Shown one piece after another: positions 44,680-54,103 of a DNA stretch of 64,000 nt. The stretch covers positions 1,524,126 to 1,588,125 of the forward strand of contig NZ_JACIJO010000002.1 of NCBI RefSeq assembly GCF_014206875.1. The letters are read 5' to 3'. Numbering within the stretch: position 1 is the stretch's first letter; each line of letters opens with the position of its first letter. The stretch comes from Algoriphagus iocasae (GTDB lineage: Bacteria > Bacteroidota > Bacteroidia > Cytophagales > Cyclobacteriaceae). A program made the translations under genes and the position numbers. The notes beneath the pieces were generated by a model. The model saw nothing but the letters and a program-made list of their open reading frames with translations. It did no database searches and was not told the origin of the DNA.

Positions 44680-45270
44680 ATGGCTTACGATAAATTCACA
44701 GTTTTAACGAGTACGGCTGTTCCTTTGCCTACCGAAAACGTAGATACTGACCAGATCATCCCAGCTCGTTTCCTGAAAGCTACCGAGCGCGAAGGATTTG
44801 GCGACAACCTTTTCCGTGACTGGAGATATGATGTAGAAGGAAATCCTAAAAAAGATTTCGTACTAAACGACCCAACATACTCTGGAAAGATTTTGGTAGC
44901 TGGAAAGAATTTCGGCTCTGGATCAAGTAGAGAGCACGCTGTTTGGGCAATTTATGATTATGGATTCAGATGTGTGGTTTCAAGCTTCTTTGCAGATATA
45001 TTCAAAAATAACTGTTTAAATATCGGTGTATTGCCGGTGACAGTTTCTCCGGAGTTTGCAGACAAATTGCTATCTGCAGTGACTGAAAATCCAAGTACAG
45101 AAATCGAAGTAAGTATTCCTGCTCAAACGATCACGCTTCTTTCAACAGGAGAATCTGAATCTTTTGACATCAATTCTTACAAAAAAGATAACATGCAAAA
45201 TGGTTTTGATGACATCGACTATTTGCTAAACATGGAGTCTGAAATCGACGAGTTCGAAAAAACAAGATAA
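44680..45270 (+). CDS. leuD: 3-isopropylmalate dehydratase small subunit
   Basis: Swivel-domain partner of LeuC. TENVDTDQIIPARFLK and GKNFGSGSSREHAVWAIYDYGF are the diagnostic blocks, the latter shaping the substrate pocket. The 196-aa length is normal. It lies 6 bp before the next gene. Confidence 0.96.
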   Translation: MAYDKFTVLTSTAVPLPTENVDTDQIIPARFLKATEREGFGDNLFRDWRYDVEGNPKKDFVLNDPTYSGKILVAGKNFGSGSSREHAVWAIYDYGFRCVVSSFFADIFKNNCLNIGVLPVTVSPEFADKLLSAVTENPSTEIEVSIPAQTITLLSTGESESFDINSYKKDNMQNGFDDIDYLLNMESEIDEFEKTR

Positions 45271-45276
45271 TACTTG

Positions 45277-46863
45277 ATGAATCAGCAGAGACGCATAGAA
45301 ATAATGGATACAACCCTGAGGGATGGTGAACAGACCTCAGGCGTTTCCTTTCTGCCTTCTGAAAAGCTGCAGATAGCGAAATTACTTTTGGAGGAACTCC
45401 GGGTAGATCGTATTGAAGTGGCATCAGCTCGCGTTTCTGACGGAGAGCTGGAGGGAGTACAAAAAATTACCCATTGGGCAGCTGAAAAAGGCTATTTGGA
45501 TCGTGTGGAAGTGTTGGGTTTTGTAGACACTCCGGCATCTGTAAACTGGTTGATTCAGGCTGGTGCAAAAGTGATGAACCTATTGACCAAAGGTTCATTA
45601 AACCACCTAACTCATCAACTCAAAAAGACTCAGGAGCAGCATTTTGCTGATATTGCAAAAAGTATTGCCCATGCTCAGGAAAACGGAATAGATGTCAATA
45701 TCTATCTGGAAGATTGGAGCAATGGCATGCGTAATTCTCCTGACTATACTTTGGATCTTATTGAGTTTCTTTCGAAACAACCGGTAAAAAGAATTATGCT
45801 TCCTGATACCTTGGGACTACTTTCTCCGGAGGAGACCAAGGATTATTTCATCAAGATTACAGAAAAATACCCGTCTGTTCATTTTGATTTTCATGCACAT
45901 AATGACTACGATCTTTCTGTAGCCAATGTCATGGAAGCTATCTTGCATGGAGCTTCGGGAATCCACACCACTATTAATGGACTTGGAGAAAGAGCTGGTA
46001 ATGCTCCTTTAGAATCTGTAATCGCGGTAATCAAGGATTTTACATCTCTTCAGATAGGTGTTCAGGAGCAGAAAATCTATCGGGTAAGTAAATTGGTCGA
46101 GCAGTTTTCTGGTCAGCATATTCCAGCAAATAAGCCTGTTGTAGGAGAAAATGTATTTACCCAAACAGCAGGAATTCATGCGGATGGGGATAACAAAAAG
46201 AATCTCTATTTCAATGACCTGCTTCCAGAGCGATTTGGGAGAGAGAGGAAATATGCGCTTGGCAAAACTTCCGGCAAAGCTAATATTCTGAAGAATCTTG
46301 AGGAATTGGGAATTTCTTTAGAGAAAGATGAGCTCACAAAGGTTACCCAGCGAATCATTGAACTTGGAGACAAGAAAGAGCGAGTGACGACGGAAGATTT
46401 GCCTTACATCATCTCTGATGTGTTGCAGAATAATTCCATCGAGAAAAATATCCATATCGAAGGGTATCATATGACTCATTCTAAAGGGTTGAAACCAACT
46501 GTCCAGCTCAGAATGAAAGTTTATGGAAAAACCTACGATGAAAGTGCAACTGGTGACGGACAATATGATTCCTTCATGAGAGCACTAAGAAAGATTTATA
46601 AATCTTTGAAAAAAGAACTTCCGAAACTGATAGATTATCATGTTTCAATTCCTCCAGGTGGTAAAACAGATGCTTTTGTAGAAACTGTTATCACTTGGGA
46701 TTATGGGAAAATATTTAAAACAAAGGGGTTAGACCCTGATCAAACAGTGGCAGCGATGATGGCCACAGAGAAAATGCTGAACATCGTCGAATCATTTAAT
46801 CAAAATCCAACCCAAGAAGAATCCAAATTCTATGGAAATGAATATCGCGCTGTTGCCGGGTGA
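45277..46863 (+). CDS. cimA: Citramalate synthase-like enzyme (LeuA family)
   Basis: A second member of the isopropylmalate/citramalate synthase family, 528 aa. It starts [16 protein letters not shown], keeps the HxH metal motif in [14 protein letters not shown] and the NGLGERAGN block, and has a C-terminal regulatory domain (about 400-500). The divergent N-terminal pocket, different from leuA in the same operon, fits (R)-citramalate synthase, which makes citramalate from pyruvate and acetyl-CoA for threonine-independent isoleucine synthesis. Function is inferred; homocitrate synthase-like activity is an alternative. ATG 45277 is preferred over the TTG at 45274. The end overlaps leuB. Confidence 0.75.
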   Translation: MNQQRRIEIMDTTLRDGEQTSGVSFLPSEKLQIAKLLLEELRVDRIEVASARVSDGELEGVQKITHWAAEKGYLDRVEVLGFVDTPASVNWLIQAGAKVMNLLTKGSLNHLTHQLKKTQEQHFADIAKSIAHAQENGIDVNIYLEDWSNGMRNSPDYTLDLIEFLSKQPVKRIMLPDTLGLLSPEETKDYFIKITEKYPSVHFDFHAHNDYDLSVANVMEAILHGASGIHTTINGLGERAGNAPLESVIAVIKDFTSLQIGVQEQKIYRVSKLVEQFSGQHIPANKPVVGENVFTQTAGIHADGDNKKNLYFNDLLPERFGRERKYALGKTSGKANILKNLEELGISLEKDELTKVTQRIIELGDKKERVTTEDLPYIISDVLQNNSIEKNIHIEGYHMTHSKGLKPTVQLRMKVYGKTYDESATGDGQYDSFMRALRKIYKSLKKELPKLIDYHVSIPPGGKTDAFVETVITWDYGKIFKTKGLDPDQTVAAMMATEKMLNIVESFNQNPTQEESKFYGNEYRAVAG

Positions 46864-47899
46864 TGGCATCGGCCCTGAAGTAATCGACCAGGCTGTGAAA
46901 GTAGTGAAAGCTATCGGCCAAAAATTCGGACATAACATCACTTTTAAAGAGGCGCTAGTTGGAGCTGCGGCAATTGACGCAACTGGTGAGCCTTATCCAG
47001 ATTCCACACACGAAATTGCTGCTGCTTCTGATGCGGTGCTTTTCGGAGCTATTGGAGATCCTAAATATGACAATGATCCTAAAGCAAAGGTACGTCCCGA
47101 GCAAGGATTGCTATTGATGCGTCAGAAATTAGGCTTGTTTGCAAACGTAAGACCTACCTTCACTTTCCCTTCTTTGGTACATAAGTCTCCTCTGAAATTA
47201 GAAAGAGTGGAGGGAGTTGACTTCGTTTTCTTCAGAGAATTGACTGGAGGAATTTATTTCGGCGAGCCAAGAGGAAGAAACGAACAAGGAACAAAAGCTT
47301 TTGATACCAATGTGTATAGCAAGCATGAAATTGTTCGACTAGCGAGAATGGGTTTTGAAGCTGCGCAGAAAAGAAGAAAAGTTTTGACTTGTGTGGATAA
47401 AGCAAACGTAATGGCTACTTCAAGACTTTGGAGAGAAACTGTTCAGGAATTGGCACCGGAATATCCAGATGTAAAGGTAGAATATGAATTTGTGGATGCG
47501 GTTGCGATGCGTTTGATCCAGTGGCCAAAAGCATACGATGTGTTGATCACAGAAAACCTATTTGGAGATATCTTGACTGACGAAGCTTCTGTGATTTCAG
47601 GTTCTATGGGATTGATGCCTTCTGCTTCTTTGGGTACTTCTATCAAATTATTCGAACCAATTCACGGTTCTTATCCTCAGGCAGCTGGAAAAGATATTGC
47701 TAATCCTTTGGCAACTGTACTTTCTGCTGCGATGATGTTTGAGTATGCTTTTGACTTGAAAGCAGAAGCTCAAGCTATTTCTGATGTAGTGAACCTTTCA
47801 CTATCTGAAGGATATGTGACCGAAGATATCGCAGATGGAGGACCATCTTACAAAACTTCTGAAGTTGGCGACTGGCTAGCTGCGAAGATTTTGGCTTAA
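46838..47899 (+). CDS. leuB: 3-isopropylmalate dehydrogenase
   Basis: NAD-dependent oxidative decarboxylase that gives 2-ketoisocaproate; in a citramalate pathway it would also act on methylmalate. The N-terminus [13 protein letters not shown], the block [13 protein letters not shown] and the cofactor region [13 protein letters not shown] are diagnostic. From ATG 46838 it is 353 aa; ATG 46832 is an alternative adding two residues. It overlaps cimA by 26 bp and is the last gene before the operon terminator. Confidence 0.96.
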   Translation: MNIALLPGDGIGPEVIDQAVKVVKAIGQKFGHNITFKEALVGAAAIDATGEPYPDSTHEIAAASDAVLFGAIGDPKYDNDPKAKVRPEQGLLLMRQKLGLFANVRPTFTFPSLVHKSPLKLERVEGVDFVFFRELTGGIYFGEPRGRNEQGTKAFDTNVYSKHEIVRLARMGFEAAQKRRKVLTCVDKANVMATSRLWRETVQELAPEYPDVKVEYEFVDAVAMRLIQWPKAYDVLITENLFGDILTDEASVISGSMGLMPSASLGTSIKLFEPIHGSYPQAAGKDIANPLATVLSAAMMFEYAFDLKAEAQAISDVVNLSLSEGYVTEDIADGGPSYKTSEVGDWLAAKILA

Positions 47900-47916
47900 G
47901 CAATTTCTTAATGAAA

Positions 47917-47954
47917 ACAAAAAGGTCACCTGATAAGGTGACCTTTTTGTTTTA
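47917..47954 (+). terminator. Terminator of the ilv-leu operon
   Basis: ACAAAAAGGTCACC (47917-47930) pairs perfectly with GGTGACCTTTTTGT (47937-47950), closing a 6-base loop and followed by TTTT. It marks the 3' end of the nine-gene operon. Confidence 0.9.
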
Positions 47955-48057
47955 ATATTACTTTTTGGGGAATAGGAAAAAAATCATCAAATCTTAATCA
48001 AGCCCAGACAGTCAAGTTTTTTAAGAAGTTTATATTGGGGTTTCAAGGAAAGAAACC

Positions 48058-49263
48058 ATGAATGTTAGAAATCCACTGATAGCGCTATTTTCTCTTATCT
48101 TATTAGGGTCATGTGCATCCAGTAAATATCAGGCAGATGGGAAGAAATGGTACAAAGGCAATCTTCATACCCACTCTTATTGGTCAGATGGAGATGATTA
48201 TCCCGAGATGATCATGGATTGGTATAAATCTCATGATTATGATTTCGTGGTGCTTTCTGATCACAATACCTTGGCAGTAGGCCAAAAATGGAAGTTGATT
48301 CCAAAATCCCCATCGCATGAAGCAGGTTTTCAGAAATATGTAGAGAAATATGGAGATCAGGTGATTTATCGTGAAGATTCCTTGGGTCGGGTAGAAGTGA
48401 AACTCAAAACTTTAGCAGAATACCGTCCGATGTTTGAAGAGAAAGATGAATTTCTGATCATTCAATCACAGGAGTTAACAGAAAGTTTTGAGAAGAAGCC
48501 GCTTCATATGAATGTGACGAATATTCAGAAATTGATACCTGCGGAGGGAGGAAATTCAATTCCTGAAATCTTGCAAAATGGTTTGGATCGGGTAAAAGCC
48601 CAGAGGGATTCAACTGGTGTTCCGATGTTTTTACATATCAATCACCCGAACTTTGTCTGGGCGATTACTCCCGAAGATATAATTGAGTTGGATGGAGAGC
48701 GATTTTTTGAAGTGTATAATGGTCATCCACAAGTGAATAATTACGGAGATTCTCTTCGCCCAAGCATGGAAGTGCTTTGGGATAAAGTTCAAGCGGCATA
48801 TTTACAGGCAGGGAAACCTTTGCTTTACGGTTTGGCTGTTGATGATGCACATAACTACCATGTTTTTGATCAAAACAGCAGTAATCCTGGGAGGGGATGG
48901 GTGATGGTTTTGTCGGAAAGCTTAGACCCGGCTTCTTTGGTTGAAGCTATGGAGCGTGGAGATTTCTATTCAAGTACGGGTGTTACTTTGGAATCAATAG
49001 ACTTCAGTGGAAAAACGCTAAATGTCGAAGTGAGGGCGGAAGATGGTATTTCTTATGAAATCCAATTCTTTGGAACAAAGAAATCAAACCCAGCAGAGAG
49101 TGGAATATTATTGAGCGAAATAAGCGGAACTTCAGGATCGTATACTTTGGAATCAGATGATATGTATGTTCGAGCAAAAATCATTTCTTCCAAACCAAAA
49201 GAGAATCCTTATCAGATAGGGGATACAGAAACTGCTTGGACGCAACCAGTGAAAGTTTACTAA
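48058..49263 (+). CDS. PHP-domain lipoprotein (predicted metal-dependent phosphoesterase)
   Basis: A 401-aa lipoprotein with lipobox LGSC (Cys19). The N-terminal half has PHP signatures GNLHTHSYWSDG (H37, H39) and VLSDHN (D68, H69), with further candidate ligands in HINHPN and VDDAHNYH. PHP proteins hydrolyse phosphoesters with two or three metals. The C-terminal 100 residues form a beta-rich domain. Substrate unknown. The gene precedes a small membrane protein gene by 12 bp. Confidence 0.82.
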   Translation: MNVRNPLIALFSLILLGSCASSKYQADGKKWYKGNLHTHSYWSDGDDYPEMIMDWYKSHDYDFVVLSDHNTLAVGQKWKLIPKSPSHEAGFQKYVEKYGDQVIYREDSLGRVEVKLKTLAEYRPMFEEKDEFLIIQSQELTESFEKKPLHMNVTNIQKLIPAEGGNSIPEILQNGLDRVKAQRDSTGVPMFLHINHPNFVWAITPEDIIELDGERFFEVYNGHPQVNNYGDSLRPSMEVLWDKVQAAYLQAGKPLLYGLAVDDAHNYHVFDQNSSNPGRGWVMVLSESLDPASLVEAMERGDFYSSTGVTLESIDFSGKTLNVEVRAEDGISYEIQFFGTKKSNPAESGILLSEISGTSGSYTLESDDMYVRAKIISSKPKENPYQIGDTETAWTQPVKVY

Positions 49264-49275
49264 ATTTAAAAAATA

Positions 49276-49629
49276 GTGAAAAACAAAATCATTGGGGGCT
49301 TTTTCGTAACCGGTGGGATATTTTCCTTTTGGCTATACCGGAAAATGTTGTGTGAATTACCTTATATCTTCAAGAACATAGGAGACTTATCAGGTAATAT
49401 TTTCTCTTATAACATCTTTTTTGCTCAATTATTTTTCTACCTAAGCTTATCAACTTTATTAATTGTTTTTGGGATATTGAAAATCAAAAAAGGTAAAGTT
49501 GTAATACTACCGGTAGTAGTTGTTTTTGGGTTAACCCTATGGTTTCTTCTTGAGTTACCTCTATATAATTGTGATTTTTATGAAATACCTCATTCATTTT
49601 GGCATTCTCAAATTTTTCATATGCACTGA
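49276..49629 (+). CDS. Small membrane protein, unknown function
   Basis: A 117-aa protein from a GTG start with three hydrophobic helices (about residues 4-22, 47-65 and 72-94) and a short polar C-terminus with Cys and His. It lies 12 bases after the PHP lipoprotein and may be co-transcribed. No family recognised. Confidence 0.5.
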   Translation: MKNKIIGGFFVTGGIFSFWLYRKMLCELPYIFKNIGDLSGNIFSYNIFFAQLFFYLSLSTLLIVFGILKIKKGKVVILPVVVVFGLTLWFLLELPLYNCDFYEIPHSFWHSQIFHMH

Positions 49630-49720
49630 AGAATGAATTTGGTATTTGTAAAAAAATAAAATGATGGGTTGATTTAAATTGCTCTTAATTTCAATTCTCA
49701 AATCACAAACCATTAATTCA

Positions 49721-50506
49721 TTGCAATCCCGCCCTTTCTCATACCTTTTTTCCATCTCCTATTTCGGTGCCCGATACAAAGGTTGGGCACCTCAGCCCAA
49801 CCAGCCAACCGTGCAAAGGAGGTTGGAGCGGGTTCTTCGACATGTTTTGGGGCATGAGGATTTTTCGTTGATCGGAGCTAGTCGGACAGACTCTGGAGTT
49901 TCCTGTATCGGAGGCTTTGTTCAGGTTTTTCTTCGGGATGAAGTAGAGATGGGTTTGCTTTTGCCACAAATTAGTGAGCAGCTGCCTCAGGATATTCATT
50001 TGAATTCTGTCAAAGTGGTTCCTAGTAATTTCAATTTGATCCAGTCAGTTAAACAGAAAACTTATCGCTACTATTTTTCAAATTCGAATTTATTTCACCC
50101 ATTCGCTTCTTCATTTTTGGTGAATGTTCTCGGAAGTTTAGACTGGGGAAAAATGGAGCAAGCTTGTAAATTATTTATTGGTGAGCATAACTTCAAAGGC
50201 TTCTGTAGGCCTTCCGAAAATAAATCAGACTATCAGCGGGAAGTACTTTCTGCAAGAATATCAAGTTCAAGTGAGTTTCTAGGGCAGTTTTTTCCTGAAG
50301 AAATCTCATATTTCGAAATCACTGGAACAGGCTTTTTGCATCACCAAGTTCGAATGATGATGTCAGCTATCTGGCAAATAGGTAAAGGAGAAATGGAATT
50401 GTCAGAAATTGAGGCTCGATTCGAGACTCCTGATAAATTTGAAAAACTTCCACCAGCTCCAGCCAATGGATTGGTCCTTTGGGAGACAATTTTGGATAAC
50501 CTTTGA
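49721..50506 (+). CDS. truA: tRNA pseudouridine(38-40) synthase
   Basis: Makes pseudouridine at positions 38-40 of tRNA anticodon arms. The catalytic aspartate lies in GASRTDSGVS; the N-terminal SYFGARYKGWAPQPNQPTVQ and the late GTGFLHHQVRMM are family blocks. No ATG precedes the conserved region. A TTG start at 49721 gives 261 aa, close to family length; TTG 49679 is an alternative. The end carries one copy of the AACCTTTGAGGT word found in the following repeat. Confidence 0.9.
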   Translation: MQSRPFSYLFSISYFGARYKGWAPQPNQPTVQRRLERVLRHVLGHEDFSLIGASRTDSGVSCIGGFVQVFLRDEVEMGLLLPQISEQLPQDIHLNSVKVVPSNFNLIQSVKQKTYRYYFSNSNLFHPFASSFLVNVLGSLDWGKMEQACKLFIGEHNFKGFCRPSENKSDYQREVLSARISSSSEFLGQFFPEEISYFEITGTGFLHHQVRMMMSAIWQIGKGEMELSEIEARFETPDKFEKLPPAPANGLVLWETILDNL

Positions 50507-50599
50507 GGTGTCATTTCGAAGGAGGAACGACTGAGAAATCTCTTCGAAGGTTTTGATATATAGAATTAAACCTTCGAGGTTTAGAAAACCTCAAAGGTT
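50499..50599. repeat. Palindromic intergenic repeat and possible terminator
   Basis: This block begins with AACCTTTGAGGT at the truA end, followed by a segment of the type gTCATTTCGAAGGAGG...GAGAAATCTCTTCGAAGG. It closes with a 14-bp stem, AACCTTCGAGGTTT (50569-50582) against AAACCTCAAAGGTT (50586-50599), with one mismatch. AATTTTT follows, so it may end the truA transcript. Words of this kind are dispersed in many Bacteroidota genomes. Confidence 0.65.
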
Positions 50600-50605
50600 A
50601 ATTTT

Positions 50606-51100
50606 TCAAAGAGTAAGTTCAAACACATAGTCATCCATCACATAACCTTGTCCTATATCAATGACTTCTTCTTTAATTTTTACAAAGCCGATGTATTCAT
50701 AAAAGTCGATTGCACCTTTGTTGTATTTGTTGACATTTAATAGAAGACTAGCTTGATTGTTTTCTTTAGCAACTTCCTTCACTTTATTGATCAATTTCTT
50801 TCCGATGCCTTTTCCTTGTGCTGTTGGTAAAATGTAAATTTTATGGATTTTGGTCTTCCCGGGTTCTTGATTTACTTCGATTCCGGTGAATCCTAATTTT
50901 TCACCATCTTCCTCCGCAAGAAAAAATTGATGCCCTTCTTTTAGTTGTTTTTCCAAGTGAGACAATTCATAAAACCAGCCGAGCATGTATTCGATTTGAT
51001 CAGGGCTCAATATTTCACCAAATGTGTCCGGCCAAGTTCGGTGGGCGATAGATTGGACATATTTCAAATCTTCGGGTGAAGCAGTTTTTATCTGAATCAT
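50606..51100 (-). CDS. GNAT family N-acetyltransferase
   Basis: A 164-aa acetyl-CoA-dependent transferase. The acetyl-CoA loop is ILPTAQGKGIGKKLI, followed by LLLNVNKYNKGAIDFYEYIGF, typical motif A/B of the GNAT fold. The substrate (small molecule or protein N-terminus) cannot be told. It is a single gene between a repeat and an unrelated terminator. Confidence 0.88.
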   Translation of the reverse strand: MIQIKTASPEDLKYVQSIAHRTWPDTFGEILSPDQIEYMLGWFYELSHLEKQLKEGHQFFLAEEDGEKLGFTGIEVNQEPGKTKIHKIYILPTAQGKGIGKKLINKVKEVAKENNQASLLLNVNKYNKGAIDFYEYIGFVKIKEEVIDIGQGYVMDDYVFELTL

Positions 51101-51130
51101 ACTTTCTACTCAATGGAGCTTAAAAATAAT

Positions 51131-51165
51131 AAAACCGACCACACATTAGGTAGTCGGTTTTACAA
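51131..51165 (-). terminator. Terminator after the second oxidoreductase
   Basis: AAAACCGAC (51131-51139) pairs with GTCGGTTTT (51153-51161). On the minus strand the left arm leads into T-rich sequence. It serves the Gfo/Idh/MocA gene ending at 51182. Confidence 0.7.
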
Positions 51166-51181
51166 TTGAAAATAAAATTTC

Positions 51182-52549
51182 TCAGACGGATTTAGGCTCA
51201 GGATGTGTATATCCTTTTCGATATGGTCTTTTCAATAGAGCTGTTGCTTCTTTATCTCCCACTACAGTCATTGTTTTAGGATCATATTTCAAGGTTCTAC
51301 CTCCAAGGTCCATGGAAATATTTGCAAGAATACAAGAAGCAGTAGAAATATGACCTTCTTCAATATCAGCAACCGGAAGTGATTTGGTGTCAATAGCATT
51401 CAACCAGTTTTTCATATGAAGACGTGTTGCAGGAGCAGCATTCAATTCAATGTCTGGCTCATTCACATCTTCAGGATATTTTTCCCTTTCAAAGAGACAA
51501 TCAAAATGGATCGGCTTCTCATTTCTGTCCACTGGAGTATAATCTGCTTGCATGGTACTTCCAGCTAACATTCCCTTTTCACCAAAAATCTTGAATGCCC
51601 ATGGATATTCCGGGTCATCTGGATTTCCCCAAGTTCTGTGTTGCCAGACCACATTGAGTTCTGGGTATTCAAAAATGGCCGATTGGGTGTCTGAAATATT
51701 CGATTTTCCATCTTTCTGAACGAAAATACCTCCGGTTGAAGTGATTTGGGTAGGCCAGCCTAATTTCAACATCCATCTAACTGTATCCAACATGTGTACG
51801 CACATATCTCCTGTTATACCGTTACCATATTCTATAAATGTTCTCCACCAGCGTCTGTGAGGAAGTCCATCATAAGGTCGAAGTGGTGCGGGCCCTGTCC
51901 ATAACTCATAATTAAAAAAATCAGGAACCGGCTCAACTGGTGGTTTTCCATTGGCTCGCATGTGATAATAACAGCAGATTTCCACATGGGAGATTTTGCC
52001 CAATTTCCCAGAGTCAATGATCTGCTCTTTTGCATCAATTAAATGAGGAGTGCTTTTTCTTTGGGTACCTACCTGAACTACTTTATTGTATTTTCTTGCC
52101 GCAGCAACCATCGCTTCGCCTTCGATGACATCGACAGAAATGGGCTTTTGAACATACACATGGGCGCCTGCTTTCAACGCATCAATGCATTGCAAGGCAT
52201 GCCAGTGATCTGGAGATCCGATTAAAACAAATTCTGGTTTTTCTTTTTCCAGAAGTTCTTTATAGTCTTCATAAAGTGCAGGGACTTTACCGGATTTCTG
52301 TCTAGTTGCTACCATGTCACCGGCAGCTTTTAGCATGTGTTGATCGGGATCACTTAATCCTACCACTTCCACATCTGCCACTTGTATCAGGCGAAAAAGA
52401 TCGGATTTTCCATACCAGCCAGCGCCGATCAAAGCTACCTGAAGAGGCCCTTCACGGTCTTTAAAATCCATTCCTAACAATCCAAAACTGGCAAGTGTGG
52501 CTAAGGCTGAAGAGCCTTTGAGAAAATCTCTACGGTTTAGAGCATTCAT
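51182..52549 (-). CDS. Tat-exported Gfo/Idh/MocA family oxidoreductase, copy 2
   Basis: A 455-aa enzyme with twin-arginine signal NRRDFLKGSSALATLASFG. The NAD-binding Rossmann motif follows (ALIGAGWYGKSDL) and the catalytic-type lysine motif is YVQKPISVD. The C-terminal beta-sheet domain has GNGITGDMCVHMLDTVRWML. Export by Tat implies that it folds with its cofactor in the cytoplasm. The substrate is probably a sugar or glycoside. It is a tandem paralog of the next gene, same length, with the Rossmann region nearly identical. Confidence 0.9.
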   Translation of the reverse strand: MNALNRRDFLKGSSALATLASFGLLGMDFKDREGPLQVALIGAGWYGKSDLFRLIQVADVEVVGLSDPDQHMLKAAGDMVATRQKSGKVPALYEDYKELLEKEKPEFVLIGSPDHWHALQCIDALKAGAHVYVQKPISVDVIEGEAMVAAARKYNKVVQVGTQRKSTPHLIDAKEQIIDSGKLGKISHVEICCYYHMRANGKPPVEPVPDFFNYELWTGPAPLRPYDGLPHRRWWRTFIEYGNGITGDMCVHMLDTVRWMLKLGWPTQITSTGGIFVQKDGKSNISDTQSAIFEYPELNVVWQHRTWGNPDDPEYPWAFKIFGEKGMLAGSTMQADYTPVDRNEKPIHFDCLFEREKYPEDVNEPDIELNAAPATRLHMKNWLNAIDTKSLPVADIEEGHISTASCILANISMDLGGRTLKYDPKTMTVVGDKEATALLKRPYRKGYTHPEPKSV

Positions 52550-52648
52550 TAAATTAGGGTTTGAGGTTTATTGTACCTCTTAAGATACAAAAACCCAAAC
52601 CTTTACCAAATGGAATAGTGGGATGCGGTAGCGGTTTCGTTAGGAAAA

Positions 52649-54016
52649 TTAAACCTGATCAGGTTCAGGATGTGAATATCCCTCTCGGTATGGTCTCCTC
52701 AAAAGCGCAGTGGCTTCTGGATCATCCAAAACTGTCATAGTTTTTGGATCATATTTCAAAGGCCGTCCGCCCAAATCCATGGACATGTTTGCAAGAATAC
52801 ATGAGGCTGTTGAAATATGTCCTTGAAGAACATCTGCAACTGGAAGTGTATCTGATTCGATGGCTTTCAGCCAATCTTTCATCTGCTCTCTAGTAGCGGG
52901 AGCTGCATGAATTTCGATATCTTTTTCTGTGACATCTTCTGGAAATTTTTCCTTTTCTAAAACTACTGGATAGTGAATTGGCTCTCCGTTGTTTCTGCCT
53001 TCTGGATAAAAATCTGCTCGCATGGGACTTCCCGCAAGCATCCCGTTTTCACCATAAATTTTAAAAGCCCAAGGATAATCTTTGTCCACAGGATTGCCCC
53101 AAGTTCGATGTTGCCAAACAACATTGAGTTCATCAAATTCAAAAATGGCAGTTTGTGTATCGGAAATATTTGAGATAGAGTCTTTGTCTACATAAATTCC
53201 TCCAGTAGAAGTGACCTGAACAGGCCAGCCAAGGTCAAGCATCCAGCGCACGGCATCCAGCATATGAACGCACATATCGCCCACAATCCCATTTCCATAT
53301 TCCATAAATGCTCGCCAGCCTCGATGTAGAATTCCGCGATAAGGAAGTTTTGGTGCTGGCCCAGCCCATAAATCATAATTCAAATTTGCTGGAACCGGCA
53401 TGAAATCAGGATGACTGCTATTTCTCATATGGTAATAGCAGCAAACTTCTGCATGAGAGATCTTTCCCAATTTTCCGGAATCAATAATTTCTTTCTTTGC
53501 CTGAACCAAATGTGGTGTACTTCGGCGCTGAGTGCCGATTTGAACCTTTCGGTCATATTTTCTAGCTGCTGCCAAAATTGCTTCACCTTCAATGACATCG
53601 ACCGAAATCGGCTTTTGCAAATAAACATGAGCCCCACTTTTCACCGCATCAATTGCGATCAAAGCATGCCAATGATCTGGTGTTCCAACAAGCACATACT
53701 CCGGTTTTTCTTTTGACAGAAGCTCTTTATAATCTTCATAAAGTGCTGGGACTTTTCCCGATTTCTGCCTGCTTGCTACCAGTTTGCCAGCTTCTTCTAG
53801 CTGCTTGGAGTCCACATCACAAAGTGCAACAACTTCTACATCTGCGACTTGGATCAATCGAAAAAGATCGGATTTCCCATACCAGCCTGTACCGATCAAA
53901 GCTACTTGCAGTGGGCCTTCCCGATCTTTAAAGTTCATTCCAAGCAAGCCAAAACTTGCCAGTGACATTAAGGCGGTACTTCCTTTTAAAAACTCTCTTC
54001 GATTCAGGGGATTCAT
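52649..54016 (-). CDS. Tat-exported Gfo/Idh/MocA family oxidoreductase, copy 1
   Basis: A 455-aa twin-arginine exported oxidoreductase (NRREFLKGSTALMSLASFG), with Rossmann loop ALIGTGWYGKSDL, the YLQKPISVD motif and GNGIVGDMCVHMLDAVRWML. It is the upstream copy of a tandem duplication, with the second copy 99 bp downstream. Divergence is mostly in the substrate half. In this phylum such enzymes are often linked to DUF1080 proteins in oxidation-based glycoside breakdown. That role is inferred here. Confidence 0.9.
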   Translation of the reverse strand: MNPLNRREFLKGSTALMSLASFGLLGMNFKDREGPLQVALIGTGWYGKSDLFRLIQVADVEVVALCDVDSKQLEEAGKLVASRQKSGKVPALYEDYKELLSKEKPEYVLVGTPDHWHALIAIDAVKSGAHVYLQKPISVDVIEGEAILAAARKYDRKVQIGTQRRSTPHLVQAKKEIIDSGKLGKISHAEVCCYYHMRNSSHPDFMPVPANLNYDLWAGPAPKLPYRGILHRGWRAFMEYGNGIVGDMCVHMLDAVRWMLDLGWPVQVTSTGGIYVDKDSISNISDTQTAIFEFDELNVVWQHRTWGNPVDKDYPWAFKIYGENGMLAGSPMRADFYPEGRNNGEPIHYPVVLEKEKFPEDVTEKDIEIHAAPATREQMKDWLKAIESDTLPVADVLQGHISTASCILANMSMDLGGRPLKYDPKTMTVLDDPEATALLRRPYREGYSHPEPDQV

Positions 54017-54103
54017 AGGTTATGGGAAGTATAGGTAGACAATTCTCTTAAATTACAGAAAGTCATCATTTCTTCAAATGAGTAAAAAGTGGGTGCTGGT
54101 TTT

